Shown here piece by piece: positions 46,513 through 54,635 of a stretch of DNA of 64,000 nt. Below the pieces are notes generated by a model. The model ran no database searches. It was given only the letters and a program-made list of their open reading frames with translations, and was not told where the DNA came from. The DNA is taken from positions 1 to 64,000 of the forward strand of contig JAGATQ010000015.1 in assembly GCA_017621205.1 (NCBI GenBank). The letters are read 5' to 3'. The DNA comes from Lachnospira sp. GTDB taxonomy: Bacteria; Bacillota; Clostridia; Lachnospirales; Lachnospiraceae. Each line of letters starts with the position of its first letter. Position 1 is the first letter of the stretch. The position numbers and the translations under genes are program-made.

Positions 46513-46572
46513 ATACAACTCCTAACACAATCCTTTTGTGACCGCTTGGCATAGATAAGCGGCTGCCTGTCC

Positions 46573-47145
46573 CTACACAGAATAAAGCAAAATCTCATCT
46601 TTGATTTTGTGCAATAGTTCCATGTGGGTTTCCGCATTGTCCTCCATATCCTCTAAGATACGGTTCATCTCACTAATGTTGTGAACCATGATAACCTCTG
46701 ACTGTAAACCGGCATTGACTAAAATTTTATTCAGATAATCATAAACCGTATCCATCGTCACCTTAGCAGAAGTATTCAGCACAAGGCAGTAGATTTTGCC
46801 CTCGGTAAGATACATGTAAGGGGAATACATAATTCCATCTACAGAAGATAACGTCACATCATAAAGCGTCAACCCGTGCCGAAGCGGTCTCGTATGCTCG
46901 TTCAAATCCTCAATACTCTGCTCATCAATGGTATGGAAAGAAAATACAACAAACGCCGCCACAAAATGCTTCGCCGCCGGCAACGCCAGCACCACTGCCA
47001 ATACATAACAAGCTGGTGAAATGACACTCTTGTTCAAAAAATGAGCCAACAATGTCAATACTACAATAACCCCCGCATAAATTAACACCCCTATCACATG
47101 ATTTTTCTTATAACGGTTCATGTAACCGTATTCGCCCTTGTTCAT
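46573..47145 (-). CDS. Two-helix membrane protein of unknown function
   Basis: A 190-residue protein. I do not recognise an established function. Two adjacent membrane segments near residues 17-75 (VIGVLIYAGVIVVLTLLAHFL and ACYVLAVVLALPAAKHFVAAFVVF) are followed by a cytoplasmic domain with LTLYDVTLSSVDGIMYSPYMYLTEGKIYCLVLNTSAKVTMDTVYDYLNKILVNAGL. The start at 47145 follows AAAGGA by 7 bases. It is the first gene of a transcript from the promoter at 47278-47306, probably with the RluA-type synthase and recU genes downstream. Confidence 0.72.
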   Translation of the reverse strand: MNKGEYGYMNRYKKNHVIGVLIYAGVIVVLTLLAHFLNKSVISPACYVLAVVLALPAAKHFVAAFVVFSFHTIDEQSIEDLNEHTRPLRHGLTLYDVTLSSVDGIMYSPYMYLTEGKIYCLVLNTSAKVTMDTVYDYLNKILVNAGLQSEVIMVHNISEMNRILEDMEDNAETHMELLHKIKDEILLYSV

Positions 47146-47277
47146 ACTAGTATCCTTTCTGTATTCTGCCAAACGGCATAATGGTATACCCTAGGGTGTG
47201 TCTGATAGACAAATGCATATATGTAATCATGCTACTTCTTAAGGTGTAAATGCTTGTCAAAAATCCTTATCTTATCT

Positions 47278-47306
47278 ATCATACCATTTTTTAAGAAGAA
47301 AGTCAA
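47278..47306 (-). promoter_or_regulatory. Sigma-A promoter for the membrane protein-rluA-recU transcript
   Basis: On the minus strand TTGACT (47306-47301) and TATGAT (47283-47278) are separated by 17 bases, giving a leader of about 125 bases. It occupies part of the 320-base divergent gap 47146-47465. Confidence 0.75.
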
Positions 47307-47367
47307 AATTTAGATGAAACTAACAGGATAGGTGTAATGAAGTGCCGGACAGTGAAATGCTCCGCAG

Positions 47368-47396
47368 TTCGCATAAATAAGAAGTGGAATTATATT
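47368..47396 (+). promoter_or_regulatory. Candidate promoter for the accessory islet
   Basis: TTCGCA (47368-47373) and TATATT (47391-47396) with a 17-base spacer face the PNPOx-like gene at 47466. The -35 is poor, so this is tentative. The rest of the gap shows no gene. Confidence 0.4.
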
Positions 47397-47465
47397 TAAT
47401 GACATGATATACTGTTAATGCAGTTGTAAGAGACAAATTGAGATTTGAAAGTGAGTTAAAAGATT

Positions 47466-47885
47466 ATGGATTTAAAGAAAATAGAAAATTTTATTGATAA
47501 GCAAAAAGTTAGTTTTATATGCTCTATTGATGATGAAAATTGTCCTAATGTAAAAGCAATGCTAAAACCCCGCAAAAGAATAGGGCTAAAAGAGTTTTAC
47601 TTTTCTACTAATACTTCATCTATGCGAGTAAAACAATATAAAGATAATTCAAGTGCTAGTATTTACTTCTATCACAAAGGATTAATTAAATATGTTGGTG
47701 TTATGTTAAAAGGTAAAATGGAAGTCTTAACAGACCAAGAAACTAAAAACATGATTTGGGAAAAGGGCGATACAATGTTTTACAAAAAAGGTGTAACTGA
47801 TCCAGATTATTGTGTTTTAAAGTTTACTGCTACAAGTGGTAGATATTATTGTGATTTGAAAACAGAAAATTTTGATATTAAGTAG
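47466..47885 (+). CDS. Pyridoxamine 5'-phosphate oxidase family (FMN split-barrel) protein
   Basis: A 139-residue protein of the general-stress-protein-26/PNPOx-like group. It has a helix then strand FIDKQKVSFICSIDDENCPNVKAMLKP, and REKxFYFSTNTSSMRVKQYKDNSSASIYFYHKGLIKYVGVMLKGKMEVL-type spacing that matches the FMN-binding split barrel (LKEFYFSTNTSS around residue 42). The substrate is unknown. It is the first plus-strand gene of an AT-rich islet and its base composition is lower in GC than the core genes, suggesting acquisition. The ribosome site is weak (GTGAG). Confidence 0.82.
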   Translation: MDLKKIENFIDKQKVSFICSIDDENCPNVKAMLKPRKRIGLKEFYFSTNTSSMRVKQYKDNSSASIYFYHKGLIKYVGVMLKGKMEVLTDQETKNMIWEKGDTMFYKKGVTDPDYCVLKFTATSGRYYCDLKTENFDIK

Positions 47886-47973
47886 TTGCATGGAGCAGGC
47901 ATTTTCAATATTTATGAATAACATTGAATTAGAATTGCATCCAGTAAGTAAAGAATCATATAATCAATAAAAT

Positions 47974-48003
47974 CTCGATTTTAGAGCTAATCAAATCGGA
48001 ATT
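47974..48003 (+). repeat. Shared junction repeat, copy 1 (before hypothetical gene)
   Basis: TTTTAGAGCTAATCAAATCG within this stretch matches copies at 48445-48474 and 50169-50193 (reverse). It can encode DFRANQIGIL in frame with a short upstream fragment from 47890 that is broken by a TAA. It lies 17 bases before the next start codon. Confidence 0.7.
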
Positions 48004-48020
48004 TTAGAGGGGGCAACATT

Positions 48021-48437
48021 ATGAAATTAGTAGATTATACCGGAAAACTAAATAATCACAATGAATATTTACAAACAATAAAACAGTTGGAAAATAAATG
48101 CAAATATATTGAGTATGTTTTGGTTAATGAAGATGAAACAAAATTTATAGAAAATTTTGAGAGCCTTATCATATCATTAGAGTTAAAAAATAACTGGTGG
48201 GGAACAAAATCCAGTCACAAAAATAAGGTATATAAAATTAAGGCATCACACGAGATTTTTAAATATCTAAAACAATTTGAAACTTTTTGTAAATATACTA
48301 TTTCAAATAATGGTGATATTGTAGAAGATACTGATTTTGGAATAAATGATATTGCATTTTTTGATGATAAAGATATGCCATTATTATTTACGACTACACA
48401 TGAAGGATATATTACCATTAGAGATGATTTACTTTAG
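48021..48437 (+). CDS. Hypothetical accessory protein
   Basis: A 138-residue acidic protein that I do not recognise. It has no signal peptide, membrane segment or catalytic motif. NNWWGTKSSHKNKVYKI in the middle and DFGINDIAFFDDKDMPLLFTTTHEGYITI at the end suggest a compact alpha/beta fold. GAGGGGG lies upstream of the ATG, directly behind a junction repeat. The low GC and islet setting, plus the repeat shared with two other genes, suggest a cassette-type accessory gene, possibly immunity-like. That is a guess. Confidence 0.7.
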   Translation: MKLVDYTGKLNNHNEYLQTIKQLENKCKYIEYVLVNEDETKFIENFESLIISLELKNNWWGTKSSHKNKVYKIKASHEIFKYLKQFETFCKYTISNNGDIVEDTDFGINDIAFFDDKDMPLLFTTTHEGYITIRDDLL

Positions 48438-48444
48438 ACAGCTT

Positions 48445-48474
48445 CCAGTTTTTAGAGCTGAACAAATCGAAATT
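48445..48474 (+). repeat. Shared junction repeat, copy 2 (before crystallin J1-like gene)
   Basis: TTTTTAGAGCTGAACAAATC followed by GAAATT. It begins 7 bases after the preceding gene's stop and can encode VFRAEQIEI in frame with the following gene, whose likely ATG is at 48493. Confidence 0.72.
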
Positions 48475-48492
48475 GATGGAGGAGATGGCGGA

Positions 48493-48837
48493 ATGATTTT
48501 ATATAGACCTGTTGGCACAAAAGAATTAAAACTCATAGAGGAAAGCGATTATAGCAAATTTCCACCCAGATTACCTGAACAGCCCATTTTTTATCCTGTT
48601 CTCACTGAGCAATACGCAGTAGAAATTGCATCAGGATGGAATGTAAAATATAACGATGACCATACAGGTTATGTGACAAAGTTCGAGATTGATGATACTT
48701 ATTATAGGCAATTTGAAATCCATCAGGTTGGAGACGAGTATCATAAAGAGTTATGGATTCCAGCAGAAAGATTAGAAGAATTCAACCTACATATTATTGG
48801 GAAAATTTGTATTATCAACGAGTTTTCAAGCCATTAA
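48493..48837 (+). CDS. ADP-ribosylation/crystallin J1-type small protein
   Basis: A 114-residue protein matching the small family labelled ADP-ribosylation/crystallin J1 in databases: MILYRPVGTKELKLIEESDYSKFPPRLPEQPIFYPVLTEQYAVEIASGWN, then GYVTKFEIDDTYYRQFEIHQVGDEYHKELWIPAERLEEFN. Despite the family name, enzymatic activity is not established. The ATG at 48493 follows GGAGGAG; the frame is open further upstream through the junction repeat (VFRAEQIEIDGGDGG), but those residues are foreign to the family. It is the last plus-strand gene of the islet and converges on the CPBP gene. Confidence 0.82.
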   Translation: MILYRPVGTKELKLIEESDYSKFPPRLPEQPIFYPVLTEQYAVEIASGWNVKYNDDHTGYVTKFEIDDTYYRQFEIHQVGDEYHKELWIPAERLEEFNLHIIGKICIINEFSSH

Positions 48838-48854
48838 CAAACATCAATTTGTCA

Positions 48855-49487
48855 TCATACTTTGAACACGCTCATCAGTGTTTGCCCAATTTCTGGCAAA
48901 AAATAAGTGATTTGATTGTAAATCAAATGCACAACCATTCCCGGGATTATATTTTTTGTTTTCAACACTGTTAAAGATGCAAAAATCCCAAAAAGAAATG
49001 CCCCAATGTTTAAAGGATTTCCATGAATTACATAAAAAATCAACGCAGAAATAATCACAACAAACACATTTTTGTGCTTTTCCTTCAGAATATCTACAAT
49101 GATGCCTCTACATACGATTTCCTCCAAAACAGGTGCTAGTAATCCTGTGGCTATATATACGAATATGTTAAACTGAAATGGTTCTGCCTCTCCTATATAA
49201 CATAAAGCAATTTGAAGAAGGAAATTAATAACCAATAACAGGGCTGCTACAAATATCATTAGTATAATACTCCCCACTCCGCCTTCTATTTTAGAAAACC
49301 ACTTTCTCCAATCACATTTTTCTTGCTTTATATATTTTATGAGCCCCAGCAGCACCACAACATAAAATATAATAGCATATATTTTTGAGTCCAGAATAAT
49401 ATGTGTTATTACACCTGTAATAATTGCTGCAACATATATACACAACAGTTTTAATAACCTATGGTGTTTTTTCTCTAGATGTTCCAT
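48855..49487 (-). CDS. CPBP family intramembrane metalloprotease
   Basis: A 210-residue polytopic membrane protein with about six hydrophobic segments. CPBP/CAAX-type motifs are present: the EExxxR motif in PVLEEIVCRGIIVDIL, a helix with FYVIHGN, and the final HLIYNQ (HxxxN). Members cleave prenylated or bacteriocin-related peptides or give self-immunity, but no bacteriocin gene is evident here. The start at 49487 follows AAGGAG by 9 bases; the reading to 49556 is less likely. It is low in GC like its islet neighbours. Confidence 0.86.
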   Translation of the reverse strand: MEHLEKKHHRLLKLLCIYVAAIITGVITHIILDSKIYAIIFYVVVLLGLIKYIKQEKCDWRKWFSKIEGGVGSIILMIFVAALLLVINFLLQIALCYIGEAEPFQFNIFVYIATGLLAPVLEEIVCRGIIVDILKEKHKNVFVVIISALIFYVIHGNPLNIGAFLFGIFASLTVLKTKNIIPGMVVHLIYNQITYFLPEIGQTLMSVFKV

Positions 49488-49622
49488 ATTTCTTTTCTCC
49501 TTTTTCTTTCGGCTCCATATATGGTTCTCAATCCGTTTATAAACAAGAATTTGCACTTATGAATGTATCTTGTTTTTTATACTCAAACTTGCTTCTAAAT
49601 ATAATGCTTCACTGTTTATCAT

Positions 49623-50150
49623 CTACTTAGTACATACAGTTTTTATTATATCTACATCCAGTCCTTTACCAATAAATTGGACAATATCATGATGATTCTC
49701 TGTAATGAGCCAATCAAATTTTTTGTTTGTAATATAGTAGTCTGTTGGATATATTGCATCATTGATAATAAGGTGAACAATAGAAGGATTGCATTCCGCT
49801 ATCCAGTATTTTGCTGCCTGTTTATCCTCCTCCAAAAAAAGATATACAGTTTCGCATTTCACAATTTCTGACAGTTTTTCAATCCATTCATACGAAACAT
49901 TATTTTCACTTCCTACTGTAAAAGTATAAATTTTATCAATATCCTTCCGAAAACCTGCTTGAATATTAGACCAATATAATCCATATTTTTCTGCATATCT
50001 CTCTTCCACAAAATTTTTCAACAATCTATCATAAACATTTTGCCATTCATAGATGCCTAAAAACCTAAAATCATTTTCAAAGATATTGTTTTCTTGGCAA
50101 TATTGGGTTATTTCAAGTCGTAGTCCCGTCCATTTGTTGTATATTTGCAT
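49623..50150 (-). CDS. DUF6756-like hypothetical protein
   Basis: A 175-residue acidic soluble protein. The C-terminal YWIAECNPSIVHLIINDAIYPTDYYITNKKFDWLITENHHDIVQFIG resembles a DUF6756-type family (low certainty). Aromatic content is high (KWTGLR, YEWQNVY). There is no catalytic motif or signal. AAAGGAG lies 7 bases before the ATG, and the junction repeat (reverse) lies just upstream at 50169-50193, as for the two plus-strand islet genes. The setting suggests a cassette-type accessory gene. An immunity-type role is possible but not shown. Confidence 0.68.
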   Translation of the reverse strand: MQIYNKWTGLRLEITQYCQENNIFENDFRFLGIYEWQNVYDRLLKNFVEERYAEKYGLYWSNIQAGFRKDIDKIYTFTVGSENNVSYEWIEKLSEIVKCETVYLFLEEDKQAAKYWIAECNPSIVHLIINDAIYPTDYYITNKKFDWLITENHHDIVQFIGKGLDVDIIKTVCTK

Positions 50151-50168
50151 TTCTTCGCTCCTTTAACT

Positions 50169-50193
50169 CCCGATTTGTTCAGTCCTAAAAACC
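50169..50193 (-). repeat. Shared junction repeat, copy 3 (minus strand)
   Basis: Read on the minus strand, GGTTTTTAGGACTGAACAAA matches the copies at 48445 and 47974. It can encode VFRTEQIGS, ending at TAA, 19 bases before the ATG of the DUF6756-like gene. Confidence 0.7.
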
Positions 50194-50244
50194 AAAATTT
50201 CCAACTTTATTTCCAACTTTTCTAATCATAACACATTGGGTAAT

Positions 50245-52062
50245 CTACTTCCGCCCCTTTTTCAGCTTCCTTGGCGGTATGAGGCAATGCTTGTCAAATC
50301 CAATTAAGTCCTGCCGTTTTGCCTTTACCAATGCCTTTTTTACTAAATCATAATTGGACGGATTGCGGTACTGTATCAATGCCCGCTGCATCGCCTTCTC
50401 CTCCGGATTCTTCACCACATAAACCGGCTTCATGGTTCTTGGGTCCAATCCAGTATAGTACATACAGGTACTAATCGTTGCCGGCGTAGGATAAAAATCC
50501 TGCACCTGCTGTGGCATGTAACCGATATCACGAATATACTCTGCTAATGCAATGGCATCCTTCAATGTGGAACCGGGATGGGAGGACATAAGGTAAGGAA
50601 CCATATATTGTTTCAATCCAAGCTGTTTGTTACACTGTTCATACTTCCTTACAAAACGCTGAAATACAGCATGTTCCGGCTTTCCCATCAAGGAAAGCAC
50701 ATGGTCACTGACATGCTCTGGTGCAACCTTAAGCTGCCCACTGACATGATGCTGGCACAATTCCTTAAGAAACTCCTGCTTTCCCTCTGCCAACACATAA
50801 TCAAAACGAATTCCCGAACGGACAAACACCTTTTTTACCCTTGGCAGGGCACGAAGCTTACGAAGCAGGTTGATGTAATCGGAATGACTGGCATTTAGAT
50901 TCGGACAGGGCTTGGGAAACAGACATTGTTTATCACTGCACACACCATATTTTTTCTGCTTTTCGCAGGCGGTATGGCGAAAATCTGCCGTCGGTCCCCC
51001 CACGTCATGGATATATCCTTTAAACTCCTTATCCTCTGTCAAAAGCTTTGCTTCCTCAATGAGAGACTCGTGGCTTCGCACCTGAATCCGTCGTCCTTGA
51101 TGAAAGGTCAGGGCACAAAAGCTACAGCCGCCAAAGCAGCCACGGTTACTGGTAAGGGAAAACTTCACCTCACGGATTGCCGGAACGCCTCCCTCCTTTT
51201 CATAGCTTGGATGGTAGGTACGCATATAAGGAAGTGTATACAAATCATCCATTTCCTGCATCGTCAATGGCTCGGCTGGTGGATTCTGGATAACATATTC
51301 CTTATCCCTATATTGCTCTACCAGCGTCTTTCCCGTAATGAAATCCGTATTTTCATACTGCTTCAAGAAACTTTTCGCATACGCCTCCTTGCTGTCACAG
51401 ATATCCTGATAGGTTGGAAGAATCACATAATCCTCATACAGATGATCGATATTCTTCGTTTTTACCACGGTTCCTCTAACATAGGTAATATCCCTCACGT
51501 CCATTCCACTGTCCAACGCTTCCGCAAGCTCTAATATGGCATGCTCCCCCATACCATAGCTTAAAATATCTGCACCGGAATCCAGCAATATCGAACGGCG
51601 CACCTTATCATCCCAATAGTCGTAGTGGGCAAGCCTTCTTAAACTGGCTTCAATTCCTCCAATAATAATCGGAGTATGCTTATACACTCTTCGTATCAGG
51701 TTACAGTAGCATATCGTCGCCCGGTCAGGACGAAGCCCCGTTTTTCCACCGGGAGAAAAGGAATCCTCACTGCGCCGTTTTTTATTAACAGTATAATGAT
51801 TCACCATGGAGTCCATATTGCCAGCACTAACAAGAAAGCCAAGGCGTGGCTCACCAAAAATGGCAATGCTATTCTCATTTCGCCAATCCGGCTGGGCAAT
51901 CATGGCAACCCGGTAGCCGTACCGTTCCAGCAGCCGGGTAATAATGGCATGCCCAAAGGAAGGATGATCCACATAGGCATCCCCGCATACATAAACAAAA
52001 TCCGGCTGTTCCCATCCCCGATTTTTCATTTCCTTTCTCGTTGTTGGTAAAAATCCCGACAT
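50245..52062 (-). CDS. YgiQ family radical SAM protein
   Basis: A 605-residue radical-SAM protein of the YgiQ family. The N-terminal domain begins GFLPTTRKEMKNRGWEQPDFVYVCGDAYVDHPSFGHAIITRLLERYGY, the cluster motif is RGCFGGCSFCALTFHQGR near residue 315, and the C-terminal part ends in a basic tail. A cysteine-rich HTACEKQKKYGVCSDKQCLFPKPC segment may hold a second cluster. The reaction is unknown. TAGGAG precedes the start, and the RsuA-type gene ends 9 bases upstream, so the two may share a transcript. Confidence 0.93.
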   Translation of the reverse strand: MSGFLPTTRKEMKNRGWEQPDFVYVCGDAYVDHPSFGHAIITRLLERYGYRVAMIAQPDWRNENSIAIFGEPRLGFLVSAGNMDSMVNHYTVNKKRRSEDSFSPGGKTGLRPDRATICYCNLIRRVYKHTPIIIGGIEASLRRLAHYDYWDDKVRRSILLDSGADILSYGMGEHAILELAEALDSGMDVRDITYVRGTVVKTKNIDHLYEDYVILPTYQDICDSKEAYAKSFLKQYENTDFITGKTLVEQYRDKEYVIQNPPAEPLTMQEMDDLYTLPYMRTYHPSYEKEGGVPAIREVKFSLTSNRGCFGGCSFCALTFHQGRRIQVRSHESLIEEAKLLTEDKEFKGYIHDVGGPTADFRHTACEKQKKYGVCSDKQCLFPKPCPNLNASHSDYINLLRKLRALPRVKKVFVRSGIRFDYVLAEGKQEFLKELCQHHVSGQLKVAPEHVSDHVLSLMGKPEHAVFQRFVRKYEQCNKQLGLKQYMVPYLMSSHPGSTLKDAIALAEYIRDIGYMPQQVQDFYPTPATISTCMYYTGLDPRTMKPVYVVKNPEEKAMQRALIQYRNPSNYDLVKKALVKAKRQDLIGFDKHCLIPPRKLKKGRK

Positions 52063-52071
52063 ACACTACTC

Positions 52072-52893
52072 CTATTCTTTAGTCAGGGAGGCAATCTCCT
52101 CATTGGTAAGGTGACGATATTCTCCCTCCTGCAACGCATCATCCAACACCAGTGTTCCCATGGAAAGACGTTTTAAATAGAGAACCTGGCTGCCCACTGC
52201 CTGAAGCATCCGTTTTACCTGATGATATTTTCCTTCAATAATCGTAAGCTTTAAAACAGAAAAAGACTCTGTATCACACTCCTGCCCCATTGCACACGCT
52301 CTTACAATCTCCCTAACTCTTGCGTCACATAAAACATTATCCTCATGGTAAAATTCTTCACGAGAGAGCCGGGCAAGCATCTGGCATTTCGCTGTATTCG
52401 TCCACTCCTCCTGCTCCCTCGTTCCAATATTAACCCCTTCTTCCAGTTGCGTCACAGCCCTTTCTGAAAGCACTCCCGCTGCTACTACAAAATAGCATTT
52501 CCCTACATGCCGTTTCGGAGAAAGCAATCTGTGGCTAAGCGTCCCATCATTGGTAATCAAAAGCAGCCCCTCTGTATCCTTATCCAGTCGTCCCACAGGA
52601 AATAAATCTTTTCTTTTTTTCTCCCGAACCAAATCAACCACCGTCTGATTACTGTCATCAACGGTGGCTGAAACTACGCCCTGTGGCTTATTTAGCATAT
52701 AATATTCAAAATCCACATAACCAACTGTCTGTCCCTCTACCGTGATAACATCCAGACCAGATACTTTGCTATCCGGCTTTTTTACCACGCATTGATTGAC
52801 TGTCACCTGACCCTTGCGAATCTTAACCTTTACTTCACTTCTCGTACCGACACCCATGTCAGTGAGGTATTTGTCTAACCGAAGCATTGTCAT
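52072..52893 (-). CDS. RsuA/RluB-type ribosomal pseudouridine synthase
   Basis: A 273-residue synthase with an N-terminal S4 domain (LRLDKYLTDMGVGTRSEVKVKIRKGQVTVN). The catalytic domain has MLNKPQGVVSATVDD, the Asp in FPVGRLDKDTEGLLLITNDG and EGKYHQVKRMLQAVGSQVLYLKRL. It probably makes pseudouridine in 16S rRNA, like RsuA; the exact site is an inference. The ribosome site is weak and the ATG at 52887 is an alternative start. It follows gpsA by 22 bases. Confidence 0.9.
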   Translation of the reverse strand: MTMLRLDKYLTDMGVGTRSEVKVKIRKGQVTVNQCVVKKPDSKVSGLDVITVEGQTVGYVDFEYYMLNKPQGVVSATVDDSNQTVVDLVREKKRKDLFPVGRLDKDTEGLLLITNDGTLSHRLLSPKRHVGKCYFVVAAGVLSERAVTQLEEGVNIGTREQEEWTNTAKCQMLARLSREEFYHEDNVLCDARVREIVRACAMGQECDTESFSVLKLTIIEGKYHQVKRMLQAVGSQVLYLKRLSMGTLVLDDALQEGEYRHLTNEEIASLTKE

Positions 52894-52915
52894 AAAAGAC
52901 CATCCCTATCCCTGT

Positions 52916-53923
52916 CTACCAGCTTAAATCCTCATGCTCCCGCTTGGAATCACGCATAAACAAATCGGTAACTGCATCCCTCGCAGGCTTATTGTAAAAC
53001 AAGACTTCATTGACCTGTTCAATAATCGGAATCTCCACATTGTACTGAGTTGCAAGCAAAAGAGCCGCCTTAGCAGAGTACACACCCTCAACGACCATCT
53101 TGACCTCATCCATTGCTTCCTGCATCGTCTTACCCTGACCGATTAACACTCCGGCATTGTGATTCCGGCTATGCACACTGGTACAGGTCACGACCAAATC
53201 ACCGATACCAGACAAACCGCTAAAGGTTTCGGGTTTACCACCCATGGCAACACCGAGGCGGGAAAGCTCTGCCACTCCTCTTGTTATCAATGCCGCTTTA
53301 GAGTTATCCCCAAAATTTAGACCATCACAAATACCCGCTGCAAGGGCAATTACATTTTTCAATGCCCCACCAAGCTCAATCCCAAGCACATCCGGACTGG
53401 TATAAACACGGAACCAGCCATTGGAAAAGGTCTTTTGCAGCTCCTTCGCTATAGCATAGTCCTCGGAACCAACTACCACAATAGTAGGAATCTTTCTTGC
53501 AACCTCCTCGGCATGGGACGGACCAGAAAGAACAGCTACTGTCGCTCCCTTAATCTCATCCTCTATAATTTCAGACAGACGCATCAAGGTACTTTCCTCA
53601 ATTCCCTTTGCCACATCGACAATGACCTGTCCCTTTTCATAAAAAGGTGCTGCACTGCGGGCGGTAGAACGAACAAACACAGACGGTACGGCAAATACGA
53701 GAATTTCCCGTCCCTTCATTGCCTCCTCAAGATTGTTGGTCACCTGAATGTTGTCAGAAAGCTTCACTCCCGGAAGCTTGTCCTTCTGCTCCCGCTCCTT
53801 ACGAAGCATCTCCACCTCTTTCTTATCAATGGACCAGATGGTAACCTCGTGTCCATTTTCCTCCAATAACATTGCTAATGCTGTGCCCCAGCTTCCGGCA
53901 CCTAATACACTAATTTTCTTCAT
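52916..53923 (-). CDS. gpsA: NAD(P)-dependent glycerol-3-phosphate dehydrogenase GpsA
   Basis: Makes sn-glycerol-3-phosphate for membrane lipids from dihydroxyacetone phosphate. The 335-residue protein shows the Rossmann motif ISVLGAGSWGTALAMLLEENGHEVTIW, LSGPSHAEEVARKIPT, the catalytic Lys in GGALKNVIALAAGICDGL, and FSGLSGIGDLVVTCTSVHSRN. The start at 53923 follows GGAGG by 8 bases; the reading to 53989 adds no family residues. It lies 16 bases after plsY, so synthesis and acylation of glycerol-3-phosphate are coupled in one operon. Confidence 0.96.
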   Translation of the reverse strand: MKKISVLGAGSWGTALAMLLEENGHEVTIWSIDKKEVEMLRKEREQKDKLPGVKLSDNIQVTNNLEEAMKGREILVFAVPSVFVRSTARSAAPFYEKGQVIVDVAKGIEESTLMRLSEIIEDEIKGATVAVLSGPSHAEEVARKIPTIVVVGSEDYAIAKELQKTFSNGWFRVYTSPDVLGIELGGALKNVIALAAGICDGLNFGDNSKAALITRGVAELSRLGVAMGGKPETFSGLSGIGDLVVTCTSVHSRNHNAGVLIGQGKTMQEAMDEVKMVVEGVYSAKAALLLATQYNVEIPIIEQVNEVLFYNKPARDAVTDLFMRDSKREHEDLSW

Positions 53924-53939
53924 AATGGTATCCTCCATA

Positions 53940-54635
53940 TTACTGTGGTTTTTCCTCATCCAGGTGCACATCCTCCTTCGGGTCACCAAGACGGCGCTCT
54001 GTTCCGTTTAACAGCCGTTTGATATTCTCCCGGTGAGAAAAAAATGCGGATGCGGTAAATGCCAATGCAACAATATAACACTCAAGCAAATGGTCTGCAT
54101 GTACATAGCTTCCATAAAGTCCGATATGATTGAACTGTCCAAACAGAATGGTAGTCAGCAAATAAGTCGTTACGACACAAAGGGATGCAATGGACATATA
54201 TCTGGTGGAAAGCACTACAATAATAAAAACAGCGAGACAAATCACAATAATACGCCAGTCACCAAAGGCAATCACTGCCCCTGAGGTCGCCGCAATTCCC
54301 TTTCCCCCTTTAAAATTCATATAGAAGGGATAATTATGCCCGATTACTACACCGAAGCCCGCATATAGCACAAGCAATCCGACCATATCCGGTGCAATAG
54401 CGTGAAAGAGGACACGGATTAATGTACAACAGATTATCGCTTTCAGACAATCACCGATATACACCATAATTCCCGCCTTCTTTCCAAGAACACGGCTAGC
54501 GTTCGTCGTGCCGGAATTCCCGCTTCCATATTGCCGGATGTCTATTCCCTTTAACCGTCCTAAGATATATCCCGTCTGGAATAATCCAAAAATATAACCA
54601 ATCAGCAGACTAATGATTCGATATAAAATTATCAT
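53940..54635 (-). CDS. plsY: Glycerol-3-phosphate acyltransferase PlsY
   Basis: Transfers an acyl group from acyl-phosphate to glycerol-3-phosphate, starting phospholipid synthesis at the membrane. The 231-residue polytopic protein has the three family motifs: [40 protein letters not shown] and the C-terminal [17 protein letters not shown]. The last 20 or so residues ([14 protein letters not shown]) extend past the usual end. Its ATG overlaps the der stop (ATGA). The gpsA gene follows, which supplies its substrate. Confidence 0.95.
   Translation of the reverse strand: MIILYRIISLLIGYIFGLFQTGYILGRLKGIDIRQYGSGNSGTTNASRVLGKKAGIMVYIGDCLKAIICCTLIRVLFHAIAPDMVGLLVLYAGFGVVIGHNYPFYMNFKGGKGIAATSGAVIAFGDWRIIVICLAVFIIVVLSTRYMSIASLCVVTTYLLTTILFGQFNHIGLYGSYVHADHLLECYIVALAFTASAFFSHRENIKRLLNGTERRLGDPKEDVHLDEEKPQ

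Noticed and set aside
47890-48018. Tiny plus-strand ORFs before the hypothetical gene
   Set aside because: The 26-codon frame and its continuation past a TAA look like a gene remnant; no family or ribosome site supports a protein.
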